A stretch of 64,000 bases of DNA from Oegoconia quadripuncta (GCA_949316235.1 OX438753.1:18408801-18472800), one strand, 5' to 3'; positions 22,500 to 31,774 are shown, numbered from the stretch's first letter. A program made the numbers and translations. The notes: generated from the sequence alone by a model not told the origin.

Positions 22500-22668
22500 G
22501 TTTTTTTTTCCCTTGTTTTTATTGTTATGATTCTATACCCGAACGAGTAACTTGTATGAACATGTACCAAACTAATGTAGAGGGGGCGAGTATGGGTCGG
22601 TATATAAACGAGTTGTTCTGGGGTATTGGTATCACTAACAATTAATTCGTAGTTTTGAATTTAGAACA
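22500..22668 (+). other. Short spacer before the polymerase genes
   Basis: Unique element DNA between the left repeat and the polymerase. It contains TATATAAAC at 22600-22608, about 60 bp upstream of the ATG at 22669, a possible TATA box for the polymerase transcript. Confidence 0.35.
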
Positions 22669-23646
22669 ATGTTGTCTTTGTCGACTAATGAAATACTATC
22701 ATTAAATAAATTACTTATAATAAGTAAATTTCATCGTTGTATTAGAATGTGGTATATTAGTCACAAACTGCCTAATGCCATGTTGGAGGACTTAGAGATT
22801 ATGCCCTATTATACACCTTGTCGTGGTCATTCAAAAAAAAATTATGTGACTACTGGAGAGACCGATGAAATTGATGGTGTTATGCTAATGCAAGCATATT
22901 GCAAGCTGTGCAATGTGAGTATTATAATCGAGTTCTCGATTGTAATATTAATTTTGAATGTTTACTTTAACCTATACTTATTAACCTATGCACCTCTTTA
23001 CAGATCGAGTTCTCAAGTTGGCGGGAAAAGAAAATCGGAATCATGTGAAGGAACTGCTTCGAAGACTCGTCGAACACTAGAATGTCAAGATTATCAAGAA
23101 CCATCAACATCAAGAATAGTGCCCCCAACTGTGAGTTACTTAGATAAACTAATAGTAGAATGTACCATATGTAAAGTGTCAGTCAGCAAGCGATATTTTT
23201 CTAGCCATTTAAAGAGTAATTTACATAAAAATAATTTAATTACTGTTCACGATAACTTAGCAAATGTTCAGGTTATTGAGAGTGCATTTGGACAAAGGGT
23301 AAAAACTTACCGAATAACTTCAGACTCCAATATATTACATTTAGAAGTCGAAACGCCTGAATCATTTCTATTAGGAATAAAATCCACTTTATTACAACTG
23401 ATGAGCAAATGCATTAGTGATTTAACCCTCATCAAGGTAAATTTTATTTTACATGCCGATTTTGTGCAACAAACAAAAGATTTACACAATTCTTTTGACT
23501 TTCAAACTTTTAATTATAGCTATTGCGTGGGGGATGATCCTGATAGCATAATTTCATTAATTTTTAAAGAAATTTCTGAAAAAGTTAGTAATTTTGAAAA
23601 GAAAGACAGCGGTTGGAGTTTGGAGAAAATTCATATCTTGATATGA
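22669..23646 (+). CDS. DNA polymerase B, N-terminal part (frameshifted from rest)
   Basis: A 325-codon frame from ATG 22669. It holds a C2H2-type zinc finger (CTIC-x12-HLKSNLH) and the conserved region ending KKDSGWSLEKI that in Polinton polymerases runs straight into the segment LDMNVNKFNPLRG. Here that segment is in the frame of the next ORF, and this one ends in ATATGA at 23646. The expected join is therefore lost by a 1-nt (or +2) shift near 23635. Residues 83-111 are hydrophobic and come from a stretch bounded by GTGAGT (22915) and TTTACAG (23003). Removing it as an intron would bring an early stop, so it was not called as an intron. The true start of the polymerase is thus uncertain. 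Confidence 0.65.
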   Translation: MLSLSTNEILSLNKLLIISKFHRCIRMWYISHKLPNAMLEDLEIMPYYTPCRGHSKKNYVTTGETDEIDGVMLMQAYCKLCNVSIIIEFSIVILILNVYFNLYLLTYAPLYRSSSQVGGKRKSESCEGTASKTRRTLECQDYQEPSTSRIVPPTVSYLDKLIVECTICKVSVSKRYFSSHLKSNLHKNNLITVHDNLANVQVIESAFGQRVKTYRITSDSNILHLEVETPESFLLGIKSTLLQLMSKCISDLTLIKVNFILHADFVQQTKDLHNSFDFQTFNYSYCVGDDPDSIISLIFKEISEKVSNFEKKDSGWSLEKIHILI

Positions 23647-26600
23647 ATGTTAATAAATTTAACCCTTTACGCGGTTCCTCCTATATAGACTTGCCTCTTG
23701 ATATAAAACACAAAAAAGCCATCGTAAATGTTAAAAATAATGACCAACAATGTTTTCAATGGGCTGTACTTTCCGCACTATATCCAGCTGCTCAACATTC
23801 TGACAGAGTAACGTCATATTTAAGTCATAAAAACAAATTAAATTTCACAAACATTCCTTTCCCGATGAAACTTAAAGATATTCATAAATTTGAACAGCTA
23901 AATAATATCAGCTTAAACGTTTTCGGTTTAGAATATGTTGCTAAAGAGAAAAAAAACCAAATCATTGGGCCTTTATACTTCACGAAACATCGAAAAGAAA
24001 CTCACATTAATTTATTATATTTGAAAAATGGTGCTAGTAACTGTGGCCATTACTGCTACATAAAGAATTTATCTAGATTAGTTAGTAATCAAATCACTGC
24101 GAGACACGGCGCTGTTTATATCTGTGACGGCTGTTTGCTGTATTTTCCAACACAGGAACAGTTAAACAATCACTATCAGTTCGATTGTAATCATATAAAA
24201 ACTGATTTACCAAATGACAAGCCGAGGAAAACCATATGGTGTGGAGAACCGCTACCTAATAACAGATTAGCCTTCAACAATTATGAGAAAAAATTAAAAA
24301 TTCCGTTTGTAGTGTACGCAGATTTCGAATCATTTTTAAAGCCCATACAAACATGTAAAAACGACCCATCTAAATCCTTCACAGCCAATATACAAAAACA
24401 CGAAGTGTATAGTTTCGGCTATTATATTAAATGTTCATACAATGATCAACTTTCTGTTTATAGAAAGTATACGGGTGAAGATTGTGCCCAGGTTTTTATG
24501 AAATTTCTTAAAAATGATTTAATTAACATCTGTCGAAAAAACTCCTTTCAGATATGTCCAGTGCCATTGACCACCGAAAATAATCGGGATGTGTTACAAA
24601 GTAGGGTATGTTTTATTTGTGAAAGTGAATTGAAAAATGATTCCACGGTATATTGTGATTGGTATACTGGCTTGTACAAAGGAGTTGCTCACTCGATGTG
24701 TGCTTCTAATTATAGAGCTCCCCGGTTTGTTCCTGTCTTTTTGCACAACTTAAATAATTATGATGCACATTTCATTGTTCACGCGCTGAATTTTGATGAG
24801 GGAGATATTGAAATAATTCCCCAAAACAAGGAAAAGTATATATCATTTTCAAAAAAAATTAATGTTTTAAATAATACTATGACCTTGAGATTTTTAGATT
24901 CTTTTAAATTCATGTCGTGTAGTTTGGAAAAGTTAGCACAAAATCTTAAAACCGACAAATTTCATGAACTCCATAAAAATTTTCCGGATCAAGAAGATTT
25001 TAAGCGTTTGACTAGGAAAGGCATTTTCCCTTATGAATATATGACTTCATTTAATATATTAAAACAAGATTATCTTCCAGCCCAAGATAAATTTTATAAC
25101 TCGCTGGTAAATGAGCATGTTTCACTGGAAAGTTATAAACACGCAGAAGACGTATGGAATCATTTTAATTGTAAAAATATGTCTGATTACTCAGATTTAT
25201 ATTTAAAAACCGACGTCTTATTACTAACTGACATATTTGAGAATTTCAGAAGTTTATGTTTATCTACTTATGATTTAGACCCTGCTCATTATTTTACTGC
25301 GCCCGGTCTGAGTTGGGATGCCATGTTGAAGTATACAAAAGTAAACCTAGAACTTCTGACCGATTTTGCCAAAATTGCGTTCATAAAAAAAGGTATTAGA
25401 GGCGGTATTTCTCAATGTAGCAATAGACACGCGAAAGCTAATAATATGTTCATGGAAGACTACAATAATGAATTACCTTCATCCTATTTGATCTACCTAG
25501 ATGCAAATAACCTGTACGGTTGGGCTATGTCACAATATCTCCCCATCGGTGAGTTTGAATGGGTTGATGTAAATACTAATTTCAACGTTTCAGATGATTC
25601 AGAATATGGATTCGTGTTAGAAGTTGATTTACAATATCCTGATAATTTACACGATTCTCATTCCGATCTACCTTTCTGTCCGGATAATTTATGCTCTGAA
25701 AATAGCAAAGAAAAAAAATTAATACTAAATTTAAACAATAAAACTAAATACATCATCCATTATAGGAATCTAAAACAATGTTTAAAATATGGTTTACAAT
25801 TAACGAAAGTACACCGAGTACTTAAATTTAAACAAAGTATATGGCTGAAAAAATACATCGATTTAAACACAAATATGCGTACTTTAGCGGTCTCAGACTT
25901 TGAAAAGGATTTTTATAAACTAATGAATAACTCTGTCTTTGGAAAAACTATGGAAAATATCGAAAAACGGGTTAATGTAAAACTACTCACACATTGGGAG
26001 AATCGAGGTAAAGTTGAAGGTGCTCAATCATTAATATCGAGGCCTGAATTTCACAGTCTTTCAATTTTCTCAGAATCGTTGGTAGCTATACAATTAAGAA
26101 AAACTAAATTGCTGTATAACAAGCCTATATATTTAGGTTTTTGCATATTAGATATTTCGAAAACATTAATGTATGACTTTCACTATGACTATATGAAAAT
26201 TAAATTTCAAAAGAATTTAAAACTACTTTATACTGATACCGATAGTCTTATCTATCAGATATATAGTAAAAATATATATTATGACATAAAGCCCGATTTA
26301 TTGACTTACTTTGATACATCTGATTATCCCATGGATAATAAGTATGGGTTACCGCTAGTTAATAGGAAGAAACTAGGTCTCTTTAAAGATGAAAATAATG
26401 GAAAAATATTTAGAGAGTTTGTTGGATTGAGATCAAAAATGTATGCGATTGATGTAGACCACAAATTTACAGCAAAAGCAAAAGGTGTCAATAAAAATGT
26501 GACAAAGAATTTTAATATGGAGCAATATAAAAGTTGCTTATTCCAAAAAAAGATTCACATTTCTGAGATGTTGCGATTCAAATCTATTAAACATGTAATT

Positions 26601-26723
26601 TATACCCAAAAAATTAATAAGATTTCTTTATCGCATAATGACACCAAAAGGCATTTACTGGAAAATTGTACTGATACTCTAGCTTGGGGACACTATAAAT
26701 TAAGAAAAAGTGAACACTTTTAA
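23613..26723 (+). CDS. Protein-primed DNA polymerase B, catalytic part
   Basis: Replicates the element genome from a protein primer at its ends, by the family model. The open frame starts at 23613 and its first ATG is 23643. In residue numbering from 23613 there is a C2HC zinc motif at 171-192. Exonuclease motifs are Exo I YADFE (D237, E239), Exo II HNLNNYD (D384) and Exo III YLKTD (Y530, D534). A cysteine-rich insert lies at 333-363. Polymerase motifs are A LDANNLYG (D630), B KLMNNSVFG (K769) and C YTDTDS (D875, D877). All catalytic acidic residues are present. The length is in the family range only if the upstream 325-codon ORF is counted as the missing N-terminus, so a frameshift separates the two. 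About 720 bp of non-coding DNA follows. Confidence 0.93.
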   Translation: MEFGENSYLDMNVNKFNPLRGSSYIDLPLDIKHKKAIVNVKNNDQQCFQWAVLSALYPAAQHSDRVTSYLSHKNKLNFTNIPFPMKLKDIHKFEQLNNISLNVFGLEYVAKEKKNQIIGPLYFTKHRKETHINLLYLKNGASNCGHYCYIKNLSRLVSNQITARHGAVYICDGCLLYFPTQEQLNNHYQFDCNHIKTDLPNDKPRKTIWCGEPLPNNRLAFNNYEKKLKIPFVVYADFESFLKPIQTCKNDPSKSFTANIQKHEVYSFGYYIKCSYNDQLSVYRKYTGEDCAQVFMKFLKNDLINICRKNSFQICPVPLTTENNRDVLQSRVCFICESELKNDSTVYCDWYTGLYKGVAHSMCASNYRAPRFVPVFLHNLNNYDAHFIVHALNFDEGDIEIIPQNKEKYISFSKKINVLNNTMTLRFLDSFKFMSCSLEKLAQNLKTDKFHELHKNFPDQEDFKRLTRKGIFPYEYMTSFNILKQDYLPAQDKFYNSLVNEHVSLESYKHAEDVWNHFNCKNMSDYSDLYLKTDVLLLTDIFENFRSLCLSTYDLDPAHYFTAPGLSWDAMLKYTKVNLELLTDFAKIAFIKKGIRGGISQCSNRHAKANNMFMEDYNNELPSSYLIYLDANNLYGWAMSQYLPIGEFEWVDVNTNFNVSDDSEYGFVLEVDLQYPDNLHDSHSDLPFCPDNLCSENSKEKKLILNLNNKTKYIIHYRNLKQCLKYGLQLTKVHRVLKFKQSIWLKKYIDLNTNMRTLAVSDFEKDFYKLMNNSVFGKTMENIEKRVNVKLLTHWENRGKVEGAQSLISRPEFHSLSIFSESLVAIQLRKTKLLYNKPIYLGFCILDISKTLMYDFHYDYMKIKFQKNLKLLYTDTDSLIYQIYSKNIYYDIKPDLLTYFDTSDYPMDNKYGLPLVNRKKLGLFKDENNGKIFREFVGLRSKMYAIDVDHKFTAKAKGVNKNVTKNFNMEQYKSCLFQKKIHISEMLRFKSIKHVIYTQKINKISLSHNDTKRHLLENCTDTLAWGHYKLRKSEHF

Positions 26724-27445
26724 GTTATTTTTTACGTCAGGAACATTTTTTAGTTTTATATAAAAAAGTTATTATTCACACGTCGTAGCCTTATATAATT
26801 AATTAACCTATTGTGTCAAATTTTTATTACATGCGTATGTAGCGTGTAGCACTATTTTTGCAATTTGTTTCGCTTCATTGTATGAAAATAGTTTTGTAGT
26901 CGTAGTATAACGTATATAGTATTTTGTGGGGGGGTCCTAGAACTCAGGTTGTTGAGCAACTAATGTGTATAGAAAATCTAAAAATGTATAAGTAAATTAA
27001 ACATAGTTAATTATTATTTTTGTAATTTTAAAATGAAAGATAATACTAATTGAGATGTTAAATTGATTTTATTGTTTTTTTTTTTTTACTTTGATAATAT
27101 GCTGATATATGAGGGAGAGGAGGCCTTTGTCCAGCAGTGGGACATTGGGAGCTTATAATAATAATATATGCTGATAAAATCAAAGTAAAAATTAAATGAA
27201 ATTTCTGTGTATATGTGGGAAGTATATGAATATATTTATCGACACTCATATAATAATAATACTGTATGATGACTAATTTTAAAAGATGTGTTGTTGTGGA
27301 GTTTCTTAGGTCGCTTCTTCTCCATAGCCATAACACCTTTTTGAAGCGATATAGTAAAAAATTTAAAGTTTATAATAAGTGTTTTATTGTTTTTATTCCA
27401 TTCCCCCATTCTACAGCCTGCAAGTAACACGCTCAATAATGAAAA
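26724..27445 (+). other. Non-coding gap between polymerase and ATPase
   Basis: 722 bp, AT-rich, with a GTGGGGGGG run at 26925-26934 and a long T-run at 27075-27088. It contains a nested 58-bp retroposon (27108-27165). It is the longest gap in an otherwise tightly packed element and could hold a late promoter or the remains of a lost gene. No coding signal was found. Confidence 0.5.
27097..27176 (+). mobile_element. 58-bp retroposon 3' fragment nested in the Polinton
   Basis: 27108-27165 is flanked by ATATGCTGATA on both sides (27097-27107 and 27166-27176), an 11-bp duplication. The insert carries GGCCTTTGTCCAGCAGTGGG and ends in an AATAATAAT tail, the 3' end of lepidopteran non-LTR elements/SINEs seen elsewhere in this window. 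It is a severely 5'-truncated insertion that arrived after, or in an ancestor of, the Polinton copy. Confidence 0.8.
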
Positions 27446-28108
27446 ATGATTCATTTCATACACCCCTTCACAGCTATAGTAGCAGGTCCTAGTGGGTGTG
27501 GTAAATCAAACTTTGTCACTAATTTTCTTAAATTTATGAAAGAAATATGTAACACTAATTTTTCACGAGTAGTATGGTGTTACGATGAAATGCAACCTTT
27601 ATATAATTTGAACAACGTCGACTACAGTCAAGGTATACCGGATTTAAACATGTTTGATGGGAAGCAACCACAATTACTTATAATAGATGATCTTATGAGA
27701 GAATCCGATGGTCGTATAGTGGACATTTTTACTAAAGGTAGTCATCATAGAAACCTTAGCGTGTTTTATATAACACAAAATTTATTTCATCAAGGCAGAG
27801 GACAACGTGACATTTCTTTAAATTCAAGTTACATAGTATATTTTAAAAATCCCCGGGATAGAACACAAATACGCCATTTAGCGCGCCAAGTGTTCCCAGA
27901 TAACTCTAAGTTCGTAGAAGAAGCTTATAAAGATGCTACGTCAGAAGCACATGGCTATCTAATGATTGATTTAAAGCAAAATACAGACGATATGTGTCGT
28001 TTTAAGACTAAGATATTTCCCCTCAATAGCAATTGTGTAGTTTATGTATCGAAAAAGGGTTATAAATATAATACGTATCGTGATAAAATTACAGTTAACA
28101 GTAGATAA
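27446..28108 (+). CDS. Genome-packaging ATPase (FtsK/HerA, A32-like)
   Basis: A 220-residue P-loop ATPase that, by family knowledge, drives DNA into the capsid. Walker A is AGPSGCGKS (residues 13-21) and Walker B is LLIIDD (77-82). A downstream FYITQNLFHQGRG segment is the sensor/arginine region typical of A32-like packaging enzymes. The start at 27446 gives MIHFIHPFTAIVAG, placing the P-loop near the N-terminus as usual. Its TAA overlaps the next ATG by one base (TAATG). Confidence 0.93.
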   Translation: MIHFIHPFTAIVAGPSGCGKSNFVTNFLKFMKEICNTNFSRVVWCYDEMQPLYNLNNVDYSQGIPDLNMFDGKQPQLLIIDDLMRESDGRIVDIFTKGSHHRNLSVFYITQNLFHQGRGQRDISLNSSYIVYFKNPRDRTQIRHLARQVFPDNSKFVEEAYKDATSEAHGYLMIDLKQNTDDMCRFKTKIFPLNSNCVVYVSKKGYKYNTYRDKITVNSR

Positions 28109-28326
28109 TGTCTGAAGAAGCAGTGACACGAGATCGAGAGTTAGTTTTACAAGTACTAACACCTAAATATCGCAAAGCTCTATTAAAAGAATGTACTGAT
28201 GACAAAATAAATCGTATCTGTGAAAGTATTTTAGATACTTTGGATGAAATCCCCATAAAGGAAGTCCGGGAATCAAAATTTAGCTTCTTAAATCTACATT
28301 GTTTCTTTTCAACAAACATTGCTTAG
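28108..28326 (+). CDS. Small virion-associated-type protein, truncated paralogue 1
   Basis: 72 residues starting inside the TAATG overlap with the ATPase stop. The core LTPKYRKALLKECTDDKINRICESI aligns with LKPKYCTALLKVCKDEEINCLCECI in the next ORF, so the two are tandem duplicates. Unlike its neighbour it lacks the basic and hydrophobic C-terminal tail and ends in a different stretch (FSFLNLHCFFSTNIA). It may be a truncated or diverging copy. The function is unknown; in related elements one such gene sits at this position. Confidence 0.65.
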   Translation: MSEEAVTRDRELVLQVLTPKYRKALLKECTDDKINRICESILDTLDEIPIKEVRESKFSFLNLHCFFSTNIA

Positions 28327-28377
28327 TATTTGCTTCTAATATTAACAACATTGTAAAAATATTATCAGTCGTTTACA

Positions 28378-28707
28378 ATGGTTGGTAGAGTGACGACGCA
28401 TCTAGACTTATTAAAAGCATTACATACACTCAAACCTAAGTATTGTACAGCTTTATTGAAGGTTTGTAAGGATGAAGAAATAAATTGTTTATGTGAATGC
28501 ATTTATAATATTTTAAATGGTAAAATTCCTCTGAAGAATCAAGATAAATCCAAGTTGAATAAATACAAAACTATATTGAGAAAATTGGTGTCTAAAGGTA
28601 AAAGTAACTCTCGAAAACGAATTATTATACAGAAAGGTGGAGCATTCCTACCCATTATTTTAGGTTCCGTTCTCAGTGGATTACTAAGTTCGTTTCTAAA
28701 TAAGTAA
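28378..28707 (+). CDS. Small basic/hydrophobic-tail protein, paralogue 2
   Basis: 109 residues: a helical core with PKYCTALLKVC and a CECIYNILNGKIPL segment, a lysine/arginine-rich stretch (KGKSNSRKRIIIQKGG), and a hydrophobic C-terminal tail (FLPIILGSVLSGLLSSFL). I recall this architecture as a common small protein of Polinton/adintovirus genomes, next to the capsid genes. The basic part followed by a membrane-active-type tail suggests a minor virion or DNA-condensing protein, by inference. It is the full-length member of the tandem pair with 28108-28326. Confidence 0.7.
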   Translation: MVGRVTTHLDLLKALHTLKPKYCTALLKVCKDEEINCLCECIYNILNGKIPLKNQDKSKLNKYKTILRKLVSKGKSNSRKRIIIQKGGAFLPIILGSVLSGLLSSFLNK

Positions 28708-28715
28708 AAATTACA

Positions 28716-29483
28716 ATGGAACATACAAAGAAAATGATACTTGTGGAACCCCACATCCTAGAAAGGATTAGAGACAGTAACCATGTTCATGAAAAGCCCT
28801 TATCCCGTCTTGATGAGGAAATGAGTAAAATCTTACACAGTAAAATTGATGATCGTGAGAAGTGGACACAGTACTCGCAAATTTTACAAAGATATTTACA
28901 TTTTGCTAATAAAGAACGTCATCCCATTAAATTACCAATAGTTACAGATGACTCTATGTATGATGTTTTTAAGACTATTAAAAAGGAAGAAAGTGATGTT
29001 AAAACAATAGTTCCAGAATTGCCAAGAATAGAGGAAGACGTAGCAGCGGAAAAACATATCTCATCACGTTACACTCCAAATTATTTATTTAAGTATATAC
29101 CAAAAACATATAAAAAGAAGGGCGAGTTGTTATTGGAAGGTATATTGGATCATGAAAATATTATTAAATGGGATACCAATGGTCATGTTGTAATCAATGA
29201 CGAAGTTATTGATAACAGTAATATTGTGGATTTAGTGAACGATGCCCTAAGACCATTACGACGCCCAAAACCATTAGGCTGGGAGAAGTTTGCTTCAGCT
29301 TTAAGGGATATAAAAATACCGTTATCTTGTATAGGTAACCCAGAAACGCTTGAATATATTAATAATATTCATTCATCTGATTTAGAGAAAGACGATCCAG
29401 CTCAAATTAAAACGCCAAAGCAAAAACCTGGTGGCTTGTTTCACAAAAGAAAACTTGACTGGGAGAAATGGACTCCCATATAG
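28716..29483 (+). CDS. Conserved Polinton protein of unknown function
   Basis: 255 residues. MILVEPHILERI at the start, then LDEEMSKIL and WTQYSQILQRYLHF, a glutamate/lysine-rich middle, and a C-terminal KPGGLFHKRKLDWEKW. I recall this N-terminal pattern (positively charged start, 'LDEEM', 'Y.Q.LQRYL') from unannotated proteins of many invertebrate Polintons, always beside the integrase. No enzymatic motif is visible. It starts 8 nt after the preceding stop, and its last 16 nt overlap the integrase start. A structural or capsid-linked role is inference from position. Confidence 0.7.
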   Translation: MEHTKKMILVEPHILERIRDSNHVHEKPLSRLDEEMSKILHSKIDDREKWTQYSQILQRYLHFANKERHPIKLPIVTDDSMYDVFKTIKKEESDVKTIVPELPRIEEDVAAEKHISSRYTPNYLFKYIPKTYKKKGELLLEGILDHENIIKWDTNGHVVINDEVIDNSNIVDLVNDALRPLRRPKPLGWEKFASALRDIKIPLSCIGNPETLEYINNIHSSDLEKDDPAQIKTPKQKPGGLFHKRKLDWEKWTPI

Positions 29484-30550
29484 ATAATATAAATAAAATT
29501 TATTATGATGTCTCTCATCCAGCTGGATACAGTAGCATTGAAAAATTGACGAAAGCTATGCAAGGGAAAATGAATGAAAAGGATGTAAAGAAGTGGTTAC
29601 AATCCCAAGAAACTTATACTTTACATAAACCTGTCAATAGGCGATTTCCTAGAAATAAATATATTTTATCTAATTTTAATGAACTCTGGCAAGCAGATTT
29701 AAGTGACATGCGAACATACAATCAATATAATGATGGATTTAATTATATTCTCTGTGTTATTGATGTGTTTAGTAAGTATGCATTTGCGAGACCTATGAAA
29801 AAGAAAAATTCTAAAACTGTAAAGATATGTTTTGAAAGCATATTTATTGAAGCGAAAGCTACTCCTAGACATATACAATCTGATAAAGGTACAGAATTTG
29901 TTTCAAGAGATGTAAACCAGTACTTCAAAAAGAAAAATATTAATTACTATACAACTAACAATCCGGACATAAAGGCCAGTATTGTGGAAAGATTTCAAAG
30001 AACCCTAAAAATGAAAATGTGGCGATATTTCACACATAATAATACGTATAGGTATGTTGATATTTTACAAGATTTATTATATTCTTATAATCACAGTGTC
30101 CATTCAAGTATAAAAATGTGTCCAAGTGATGTGAATTCCAGTAATATAATGACAGTATGGTCTAATTTATATGATAGGTACAACTTAAACACTTCAGACC
30201 GATTACCATTTAAAGTAGGTGATTATGTTAGAATAACGAAATATAAACACATTTTCCAGAAAGGTTATGAAACAAATTGGTCCGATGAAATATTTGTAAT
30301 AGAATCCATTGTAAAAAGACTTCCTTGGTTGGTTTACAAATTAAAAGATCTACAAAATGAATCAATAATTGGTACATTTTATGGAAGGGAATTACAAAAA
30401 GTAATCTATGACCCCACTATTACCTACAAAATAGATAAAATAATACGCACTCGCTATTCTGGCAACAGAAAGGAAGTGCTAGTCAAATGGAAAGGATATC
30501 CTAATAAATTTAATAGTTGGATATCCGCATTAAACTTAGAAACAATATGA
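29468..30550 (+). CDS. Retroviral-type integrase with C-terminal chromodomain
   Basis: A 360-residue rve-family integrase. It joins the element ends to chromosomal DNA and is responsible for the 6-bp target duplication seen here. The catalytic triad is D77 (WQADLSD), D139 (QSDKGTEF) and E174 (ASIVERFQR), with 34 residues between the second Asp and the Glu. A chromodomain occupies about 320-357 (YKIDKIIRTRYSG, VLVKWKGYP, FNSWI). Chromodomains in Polinton and some Gypsy integrases may guide insertion to marked chromatin. The ATG at 29468 lies within the end of the previous gene. The ORF is complete and apparently functional. Confidence 0.95.
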   Translation: MDSHIDNINKIYYDVSHPAGYSSIEKLTKAMQGKMNEKDVKKWLQSQETYTLHKPVNRRFPRNKYILSNFNELWQADLSDMRTYNQYNDGFNYILCVIDVFSKYAFARPMKKKNSKTVKICFESIFIEAKATPRHIQSDKGTEFVSRDVNQYFKKKNINYYTTNNPDIKASIVERFQRTLKMKMWRYFTHNNTYRYVDILQDLLYSYNHSVHSSIKMCPSDVNSSNIMTVWSNLYDRYNLNTSDRLPFKVGDYVRITKYKHIFQKGYETNWSDEIFVIESIVKRLPWLVYKLKDLQNESIIGTFYGRELQKVIYDPTITYKIDKIIRTRYSGNRKEVLVKWKGYPNKFNSWISALNLETI

Positions 30551-31326
30551 CGGAAGATAGTTTTTATCTTACTTTGCCAAGCAATAGTTCAACTGCATAT
30601 TTCCCCCAAAATACAACCGCCAACTTTGTAACAAAGTTACCTAAAACTGTTCAATTGGAAGGAGAATGGGTTGTAGGATTAGCTGAATTTCATTATCCCT
30701 GTGCTATATTTAACGTCCAAGAAAATGAGAATATTCTTTTCGTCAAGAAGAAAGTAATAGTCGAAGGAGATGACGAATCATTAATATCAGTGGAATATAA
30801 ATCCCAAATTCCTTCATTTCCTTATGATAACATCAACAATTTTCTAAAAGTATTTAATGAAAATAGCCTCCTACAAAATCAAGTGGCATTCCAAATTGAT
30901 AACGACTCGAAACTTATCACTGTTACGAACTTAACTCGCAGTGTATCATCGTTGATTTTGTCACCTACATTAAATCTTCAACTCGGTTTCGAGCCATATA
31001 CAAATTTAATTGCGGATCCATACGCTAAATACCCAGCGAACTTACAATTAGGATTACCATCACAGCTATTTATTTACTCTGATATTATTCATCCTCAAAT
31101 AGTTGGAGATGTAATGACCTCATTATTTAGAATCATACCGCTAGATCCATCAAAATACAACTATGGTGCTTATAAAATGCACGTATTATCTCCAATTCAT
31201 TATCTTCCAGTAATGCGCAGAGAATTTGACATAATCGAAATAGATATAAGAACAAGCATTGGTAATAGAGTTCCATTCCAGTTTGGAACTGCATGTGTTA
31301 AACTACATTTTAAACGAATAAAATGA
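30547..31326 (+). CDS. Penton-like minor capsid protein
   Basis: 259 residues from the ATG at 30547, which overlaps the integrase stop as ATGA. The frame is open further upstream, but only non-ATG codons lie there. The start FYLTLPSNSSTAYFPQNTT, then GEWVVGLAEFHYP, and the ending MRREFDIIEIDIRT, VPFQFG, VKLHFKR are the pattern I recall for the penton/minor capsid protein of Polintons (single jelly-roll, capsid vertices). It precedes the pVI-like and major capsid genes, as expected. The assignment is from remembered family pattern and context; it is not proven by a motif. Confidence 0.75.
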   Translation: MTEDSFYLTLPSNSSTAYFPQNTTANFVTKLPKTVQLEGEWVVGLAEFHYPCAIFNVQENENILFVKKKVIVEGDDESLISVEYKSQIPSFPYDNINNFLKVFNENSLLQNQVAFQIDNDSKLITVTNLTRSVSSLILSPTLNLQLGFEPYTNLIADPYAKYPANLQLGLPSQLFIYSDIIHPQIVGDVMTSLFRIIPLDPSKYNYGAYKMHVLSPIHYLPVMRREFDIIEIDIRTSIGNRVPFQFGTACVKLHFKRIK

Positions 31327-31772
31327 ATTATAAGCGTGATAATATCGTTTGTCCTTATCATCATTATTATTCTAATCAAGCTGGATCAGGTGTAGGTATC
31401 ATATACAGAGGTGTACCGCATCAACGTGGTCACGGCATTGGAAGTTTTTTGGGCGGACTATTTAGATCTGTATTTCCACTCATAGCAAGTGGTGCCAAGA
31501 CAGTCGGGAAAGAGGCATTAAGCGCAGGAGTAGGTTTATTATCAGATATGGTCAGGGCACAACCAATGGGGGAATCAATTAAGTCTCGACTCAAAGAAGC
31601 AAGTGCTAATTTAAAACGAAAAGCGGATAACAAAATTGATTCGCTTATGTCTGGCTCAGGGTATAAAATCAAGAGACTTCGAAAGAAACCTACCATTTCA
31701 TTGAAACCATCTAAGCGAAGAGGAGTTGACAGGAAGAAAAAAAGTAATATAAAAGATATATTTTCAAATTAA
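31323..31772 (+). CDS. pVI/pX-like small virion protein
   Basis: 149 residues. A glycine-rich amphipathic segment (GIGSFLGGLFRSVFPLIASG), then AKTVGKEALSAGVGLLSDMV and a strongly basic C-terminal part (KIKRLRKKP, KPSKRRGVDRKKK). This layout matches the adenovirus protein VI / pX type of internal capsid proteins, which carry a membrane-active helix and bind DNA or the capsid interior. Its start overlaps the previous stop as ATGA, and it ends 2 nt before the major capsid ATG. GSG-type sequences (about residue 110) could be sites for the element's protease, by inference. Confidence 0.75.
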   Translation: MNYKRDNIVCPYHHYYSNQAGSGVGIIYRGVPHQRGHGIGSFLGGLFRSVFPLIASGAKTVGKEALSAGVGLLSDMVRAQPMGESIKSRLKEASANLKRKADNKIDSLMSGSGYKIKRLRKKPTISLKPSKRRGVDRKKKSNIKDIFSN

Positions 31773-31774
31773 CT

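Noticed and set aside
22915..23003. GT-AG intron in the polymerase N-terminal ORF
   Set aside because: Removing 89 nt changes frame and meets a stop 14 codons later, so it was kept only as an observation.
27058..27463. Overlapping minus-strand ORFs before the ATPase
   Set aside because: They run through a retroposon insertion and a poly-T stretch and are shadows of non-coding DNA.
31430..31696. Minus-strand ORF within the pVI-like gene
   Set aside because: Antisense shadow of a well-supported + strand gene.
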